From contig NZ_CP060204.1 in assembly GCF_014250475.1 (NCBI RefSeq), forward strand, positions 1,563,001 through 1,627,000: DNA of 64,000 nucleotides. The letters run 5' to 3'. Under the pieces are notes generated by a model, which saw only the letters and a list, made by a program, of their open reading frames with translations, searched no databases and was not told the DNA's origin. Positions 60,189-64,000 of the stretch are shown piece after piece. A program made the translations under genes and the position numbers. Position 1 is the first letter of the stretch. Each line of letters starts with the position of its first letter. This DNA comes from Selenomonas timonae (GTDB lineage Bacteria; Bacillota; Negativicutes; Selenomonadales; Selenomonadaceae).

Positions 60189-61532
60189 GTGAAGTTCATA
60201 CCGCATGATTACCAGCAGTACGCCATCGACTTTATCGAAAGCCATCCGACTGCCGCCGTACTCCTGGATATGGGACTTGGGAAAACGGTGATTACTCTCA
60301 CGGCCCTCAACGACCTGCTCTTTGACCATTTTGAGATTTCTCGCGTTCTCGTTATTGCACCGCTTCGTGTGGCACGGAATACATGGCCGCAGGAGATCGG
60401 CAAGTGGGAGCATCTGAATCATATCCGCTATTCCGTTGCAGTCGGAACGGAGAAAGAGCGTCGGGATGCGCTTCGCAAGCAGACCTCCCTCTACATCATC
60501 AACCGCGAGAACGTGCCGTGGCTCGTGGAGAAAACCGACTTCACCTACGATGCCATCGTGATTGACGAACTCTCCTCGTTCAAGAATTGGAGCGGCAAGC
60601 GATTCAAGGCACTCATGAAGGTTCGCCCATTGGCGAAGAGAGTCATCGGATTGACGGGCACACCATCCGGCAACGGCTTGATGGACTTGTTCGCAGAGTT
60701 CAAGGTACTCGACATGGGACAGCGACTGGGGCGGTTCATTACGAAGTATCGGCAAGATTACTTCAAACCGGACAAGCGAAATGGACAGGTGGTCTTCTCC
60801 TACGCTCCCTTGCCAGAAGCCGAGGAGCGGATCTACGAGAAAATCTCCGATATCACCATCTCCATGAAAGCCGCCGATCATCTGAGGATGCCCGAGCTGA
60901 TTGAGAGCGAATACAGCGTCCGCATGGATGAGGAAGAGAAGAAAATGTATGCCGAGATGTGCGAGCAGTTGGTTTTGCAGATGAAGGGCGATGAGGTGAC
61001 GGCGGCAAATGCCGGTGTCTTGTCCGGGAAACTCGTGCAGATGGCAAACGGCGCAGTCTACACCGACGATGGAGCTACGCTGCATATACATGACCGCAAA
61101 CTTGATGCCTTGGAAGACATCATCGAGAGCATGAACGGCAAGCCGCTCCTCGTGGCGTACTGGTTTCGTCATGACGCAGAGCGCGTCGAAAAGCGCGTGC
61201 CATGCGTCCGACTGGATACGGATGAGACAATCGCCCGATGGAATCGTGGTGAAATCCCCGTCGCCCTGATCCATCCGGCGAGCGCAGGTCATGGCCTCAA
61301 CCTTCAGAGCGGCGGTTCGAGCTTGGTGTGGTTCGGTATCACTTGGAGTTTGGAACTCTATCAGCAGACCGTGGCACGGCTCTATCGGCAGGGACAGAAC
61401 TCAAACACTGTGGTGGTGCAGCACATCATCGCCGAGGGCACGATTGACGAGAGAATCCTCCGTGCCTTGAAACGAAAGGACAAGACTCAGACGGCTCTGA
61501 TTGAAGCCGTCAAAGCGGAGGTAACATCATGA
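60189..61532 (+). CDS. SNF2-family DEAD/DEAH helicase of phage
   Basis: The 447-residue protein has FIPHDYQQYAIDFI, Walker A LDMGLGKTVIT (about 27-37), the DEAH-equivalent VIDELSSFKNW (about 124), GLTGTPSGNGLMDLFAEF and the C-terminal motif V-VI region YQQTVARLYRQGQ. This is the small SNF2 type found in many Firmicute phages, presumably remodelling replication forks or transcription complexes. It starts with GTG. Confidence 0.92.
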   Translation: MKFIPHDYQQYAIDFIESHPTAAVLLDMGLGKTVITLTALNDLLFDHFEISRVLVIAPLRVARNTWPQEIGKWEHLNHIRYSVAVGTEKERRDALRKQTSLYIINRENVPWLVEKTDFTYDAIVIDELSSFKNWSGKRFKALMKVRPLAKRVIGLTGTPSGNGLMDLFAEFKVLDMGQRLGRFITKYRQDYFKPDKRNGQVVFSYAPLPEAEERIYEKISDITISMKAADHLRMPELIESEYSVRMDEEEKKMYAEMCEQLVLQMKGDEVTAANAGVLSGKLVQMANGAVYTDDGATLHIHDRKLDALEDIIESMNGKPLLVAYWFRHDAERVEKRVPCVRLDTDETIARWNRGEIPVALIHPASAGHGLNLQSGGSSLVWFGITWSLELYQQTVARLYRQGQNSNTVVVQHIIAEGTIDERILRALKRKDKTQTALIEAVKAEVTS

Positions 61533-61741
61533 ACTATGAGGTTCTGGCAAACGCCATCGTCGAACAGGCGGCAAAGGATTATCGCTGGGCGCGGACGGCT
61601 CTCGGCAAAGACCCGGAGAATGTTGCGGCGGCAGCGATGCGTAGCGAAACGGAGCGGTTCTTTCGTTCTGCATGGTTTGGGCAGTTGACAAGTCTGGATG
61701 GGGAATGGCTTCTTCAGAAGTTGGAGGGGGAATTTGCATGA
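61529..61741 (+). CDS. Small phage protein
   Basis: The 70-residue protein MNYEVLANAIVEQAAKDYRWARTAL...FFRSAWFGQLTSLDGEWLLQKLEGEF is a helical type regularly found between the SNF2 and DUF1492 genes of Firmicute phages. Unknown function. It overlaps both neighbours by 4 bases. Confidence 0.75.
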   Translation: MNYEVLANAIVEQAAKDYRWARTALGKDPENVAAAAMRSETERFFRSAWFGQLTSLDGEWLLQKLEGEFA

Positions 61742-62178
61742 TCGCGAAAGAGTATCTCAGTCAGGCACGAAACATCGACAATGAAATCCAGAGTATGTTG
61801 GAGGAGGTCTCAGTTCTTCGCAGTATGGCAGAAAAGACTACCGCCGTGATTACGGGAATGCCGAGCAATGCAACGAGGAACACGTCGCAGCTTTCCGACA
61901 CCATTGCAAAAATCATCGAGCGTGAAGAGAAGATCGACGCTGAGATTGATCGGCTTGTCGATCTGCGCTCCGAAATCTACGAAACGATACAGCAGGTGGA
62001 GGACAAAGAGGCACGGCGTGTCCTGTATCTCCGTTATATGGGTTACCGCTCGTGGGCAGAGATTGCGACGGAGATGAAACTTGGTCTTCGTCAAATCTAC
62101 CGTCTGCATGGCGTTGGACTGAAAAATATTTCTCCGATGTCACTAAATGTCACTAAATGGCAGTCGATGTCGTCTTGA
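61738..62178 (+). CDS. DUF1492 / ArpU-like late transcriptional regulator
   Basis: The 146-residue protein MIAKEYLSQARNIDNEIQSMLEEV...VEDKEARRVLYLRYMGYRSWAEIATEMKLGLRQIYRLHGVGL has an N-terminal coiled coil and a C-terminal sigma region 4-like HTH. DUF1492 proteins are proposed to switch on late (packaging and structural) genes. Its last codons overlap the repeats at 62137. Confidence 0.85.
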   Translation: MIAKEYLSQARNIDNEIQSMLEEVSVLRSMAEKTTAVITGMPSNATRNTSQLSDTIAKIIEREEKIDAEIDRLVDLRSEIYETIQQVEDKEARRVLYLRYMGYRSWAEIATEMKLGLRQIYRLHGVGLKNISPMSLNVTKWQSMSS

Positions 62179-62209
62179 TGTCACTACCTTGACAGTGATA
62201 TGATATACT
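62137..62209 (+). promoter_or_regulatory. Repeats and candidate late promoter
   Basis: ATGTCACTAA is repeated in tandem (62137-62146, 62147-62156), with a third ATGTCACTAC at 62178, then TTGACAGTGATATGATATACT. The TTGACA and TATACT are only nine bases apart, so this is not a normal promoter and may need an activator such as DUF1492. Confidence 0.5.
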
Positions 62210-62285
62210 CAGCGAAAATAGGATATGGAATCAGCCTTCTTGGAGAAGCAATTCTCCGTGAGGGCTTTTTTGATGGAGAAACGCA

Positions 62286-62660
62286 ATGCCGAGAAAACCA
62301 AAGCGCCCTTGTCGAATGACAGGCTGTCCGAATCTTACAGACCGGAAAAGCTGTTACTGTGAGGAGCACGAGAAAGTCATGCAGCGACATTACGACCACT
62401 TCACGCGTGGGTACGATCAGCACGAGCGGTATGGCAGCGTATGGCGCAGGATCCGTGACCGACATTTGGCAGGGCATCCGATCTGCGAGAAATGCAAAGA
62501 GCAGGGGAGATATGTTCTCGCAACGCTTGTGCATCATATTCGACCTCTCGCCGACGGCGGCACGCACGGTGAGAGCAATTTGATGTCGCTCTGCGTGTCT
62601 TGTCATGAGCGGATTCATCAGCGCGGCAGAGGCGATGGATACCCCCTAGGGGGCGGTTAA
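62286..62660 (+). CDS. HNH endonuclease
   Basis: The 124-residue protein has CRMTGCPNLTDRKSCYCEEH zinc-binding cysteines and CEKCKEQGRYVLATLVHHIRPLADGGTHGESNLMSLCVSCHERIH, a complete HNH core. Located directly before the terminase genes, it is of the type that helps terminase cut cos DNA in HK97-like phages. Confidence 0.92.
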   Translation: MPRKPKRPCRMTGCPNLTDRKSCYCEEHEKVMQRHYDHFTRGYDQHERYGSVWRRIRDRHLAGHPICEKCKEQGRYVLATLVHHIRPLADGGTHGESNLMSLCVSCHERIHQRGRGDGYPLGGG

Positions 62661-62715
62661 ATCTCTAAAACCACGCCGTTACTGGACCGGGGAGGGGGAG
62701 TACGCACAAAAACGT
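62642..62715. other. Candidate cos packaging site
   Basis: A perfect 12-bp palindrome CCCCCTAGGGGG (62642-62653) is followed by GGTTAAATCTCTAAAACC and a G-rich GGACCGGGGAGGGGG (about 62684-62698). The position, between HNH and terminase small subunit, is where cos lies in comparable phages. Exact nick sites cannot be told. Confidence 0.5.
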
Positions 62716-62752
62716 CGGTTCAAACGGGGTATTAAAGGAAGGGGGCGAGAAG

Positions 62753-63313
62753 ATGGCGCGGGACGGAACAAATCGCGGAGGACGACGCATCCGGGCGGGA
62801 GATAAGCCCGAACCACTCGCAGATAAGATTGCGGGCGGGCGCACGGCGCACATCATGGGGTTCCCAATGACGGAACTGGACGGCACAGACCTTGTGGATG
62901 CCGCTAACCTCTACGGTGAGGAGATGCCAACGCCGAGTGAGTTCCTGTCGGCACGGCAGAGGAACGGAAAACCGCTCGGTGCGGATGAAATTTTCCGCGA
63001 GACATGGCTATGGCTGAAGGAGCGCGGCTGTGAGCGTCTCGTAAATCCTCGCCTCATCGAAAGCTATGCGCAGGCATTTGCCCGCTTCATCCAATGTGAG
63101 GAAGCAATGAGTCAATACGGACTCATTGGCAAGCATCCGACGACAGGAGGCGCGATTGCAAGCCCCTTCGTCCAGATGGGACAGGCGTTTCAGAAGCAGT
63201 CCAATCTGCTCTGGTATGAGATATTCGACATCGTAAAGCAGAACTGCACCACCACATTCGTCGGTTCTCCGCAGGAGGATCGGATGGAACGGCTGCTGCG
63301 TTCGAGGAAGTAA
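62753..63313 (+). CDS. terS: Terminase small subunit, P27 family
   Basis: The 186-residue protein has LGADEIFRETWLWLKERGCERLVNPRLIESYAQAFARFIQCEEAMSQYGLIG and SPFVQMGQAFQKQSNLLWYEIFDIVKQN, the P27 terS pattern. It recognises the packaging site and recruits the large subunit, which should lie beyond the window. The Shine-Dalgarno AAGGAAGGGGG is strong. Confidence 0.85.
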   Translation: MARDGTNRGGRRIRAGDKPEPLADKIAGGRTAHIMGFPMTELDGTDLVDAANLYGEEMPTPSEFLSARQRNGKPLGADEIFRETWLWLKERGCERLVNPRLIESYAQAFARFIQCEEAMSQYGLIGKHPTTGGAIASPFVQMGQAFQKQSNLLWYEIFDIVKQNCTTTFVGSPQEDRMERLLRSRK

Positions 63314-63326
63314 GGAGGGAAGTGAT

Positions 63327-64000
63327 TTGAATAAAACAACATCGGAGATGAAGCTCGTTCCAATCAGCAAGCTCGTCCCGTATGCCAACAATGCACGGAC
63401 GCACTCGCCCGAACAAATCAACAAGCTGCGCGGAAGTCTACGCGAGTTCGGATTCGTCAGTCCCGTCATCATCGACAAGGACTATGGCATTCTCGCAGGA
63501 CACGGACGTGTTGCGGCAGCGCGGGCGGAGGGGATAGAGAGCGTTCCCTGTGTCTTTGTCGATCATCTGACCGAGGCTCAGAAGAAAGCGTATATCCTCG
63601 CAGACAACCGTTTCGCCCTCGACGCAGGATGGGATGAAGATATGCTGCGCATCGAGATGGAAGCCTTGCAGGACATGGACTTCGATATCTCGCTCACGGG
63701 CTTCGACGAAGCTGAAATTGCTGACCTGCTCTCACTGGATGATGGTGAAGCGCAGGAAGACGACTTCGATGTGGACGCAGAACTGCAAAAGCCATGTGTC
63801 GCCAAAACAGGCGATGTATGGCATCTCGGCAAGCACCGTGTTATCTGCGGCGATTCGACGTTGCCGGAGACATACGAGCGGCTGCTCGGCAGTGAGAAAG
63901 TCAACCTTGTCTGTACGGACCCGCCGTATTTTGTGGCTCTGGAAAGTTCCTCCGGGAAGATCAAGAACGATGATCTGAATGACAAGGACGCCTACGAGTT
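63327..64000 (+). CDS. ParB-domain DNA methyltransferase, cut by the window end
   Basis: The frame from TTG 63327 (AAGGAGGGAAG upstream) reads MKLVPISKLVPYANNARTHSPEQINKLRGSLREFGFVSPVIIDKDYGILAGHGRVAAA, a ParB/sulfiredoxin-like domain. An adenine/cytosine-N4 methyltransferase start follows (GDVWHLGKHRVICGDST, then CTDPPYF motif IV). Phages use such fusions to protect their DNA. About 224 codons are visible; the 3' end is missing. Confidence 0.88.
   Translation, partial: MNKTTSEMKLVPISKLVPYANNARTHSPEQINKLRGSLREFGFVSPVIIDKDYGILAGHGRVAAARAEGIESVPCVFVDHLTEAQKKAYILADNRFALDAGWDEDMLRIEMEALQDMDFDISLTGFDEAEIADLLSLDDGEAQEDDFDVDAELQKPCVAKTGDVWHLGKHRVICGDSTLPETYERLLGSEKVNLVCTDPPYFVALESSSGKIKNDDLNDKDAYE

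Overview
The window looks like part of a chromosome of a Selenomonas-like bacterium (Firmicutes, class Negativicutes). The gene order nusB-xseA-xseB-ispA-tlyA-nadK-argR-recN and ireB-ruvX-mltG is Firmicute. The window also encodes an outer-membrane porin with an N-terminal SLH domain (38.3-39.6 kb), a hallmark of the diderm Negativicutes. Core genes are visibly GC-rich, and several accessory stretches are AT-richer.

Layout. 1-3 kb: an iron/cofactor-type locus with the end of a nitrogenase-component-1-like protein, a solute-binding lipoprotein, a decayed ABC ATPase and a DUF364 protein. It is scarred by a 161-bp MITE. 3.2-26.8 kb: an almost gap-free housekeeping block on the + strand: tgt-yajC-fau-secD-secF, recJ-relA, ireB-ruvX-DUF1292-mltG-U32-acylphosphatase-aroQ-pepQ, efp-Asp23-amaP-DUF2273-nusB, then xseAB-ispA-tlyA-nadK-argR-recN. 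26.8-38.2 kb: a mobile-element graveyard. It holds an IS200-type element, an IS3-type remnant, a broken phage DNA polymerase, an AbiE toxin-antitoxin operon whose toxin is split by a second MITE copy, a deformylase scrap, a pectate lyase, an IS5-type remnant, the C-terminal half of a large serine recombinase, and an intact IS1182-type transposase. 38.2-45.2 kb: OmpM-type porin, Rpn-type nuclease, small accessory genes, a divergent SDR/MerR pair, and comM broken after its Walker B region. 45.3-49.8 kb: accessory genes, including two ORF6N proteins (one decayed) and an 868-residue NACHT NTPase that is a candidate anti-phage protein. 50-64 kb: the early, replication and packaging-entry region of a prophage, all on the + strand: sigma-like regulator, DUF2800, DUF2815, family A DNA polymerase, VapE-type ATPase, VRR-NUC, antirepressor, SNF2 helicase, DUF1492, HNH, terminase small subunit and a ParB-methyltransferase cut by the window end.

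The most striking object is inside the prophage DNA polymerase. A complete class-1-type intein (54452-55378) interrupts polymerase motif B. Within its DNA, in the +1 frame, lies a separate 257-codon ORF (54597-55370) with its own Shine-Dalgarno sequence and the hallmarks of a zinc-ribbon/HNH-like homing endonuclease. The endonuclease is therefore not fused to the intein, as in ordinary large inteins. It is overprinted on it in another frame.

Other structure worth attention: a TTAA-flanked 161/162-bp MITE present in two full copies plus two solo ends at gene breakpoints; a GGTGACC-N15-GTCC element repeated three times in front of phage genes; a perfect 13-bp inverted repeat over the abiE promoter; an iteron-like GTTGTTCCA array with an AT-rich core behind vapE; and a probable cos region between the HNH and terminase genes.
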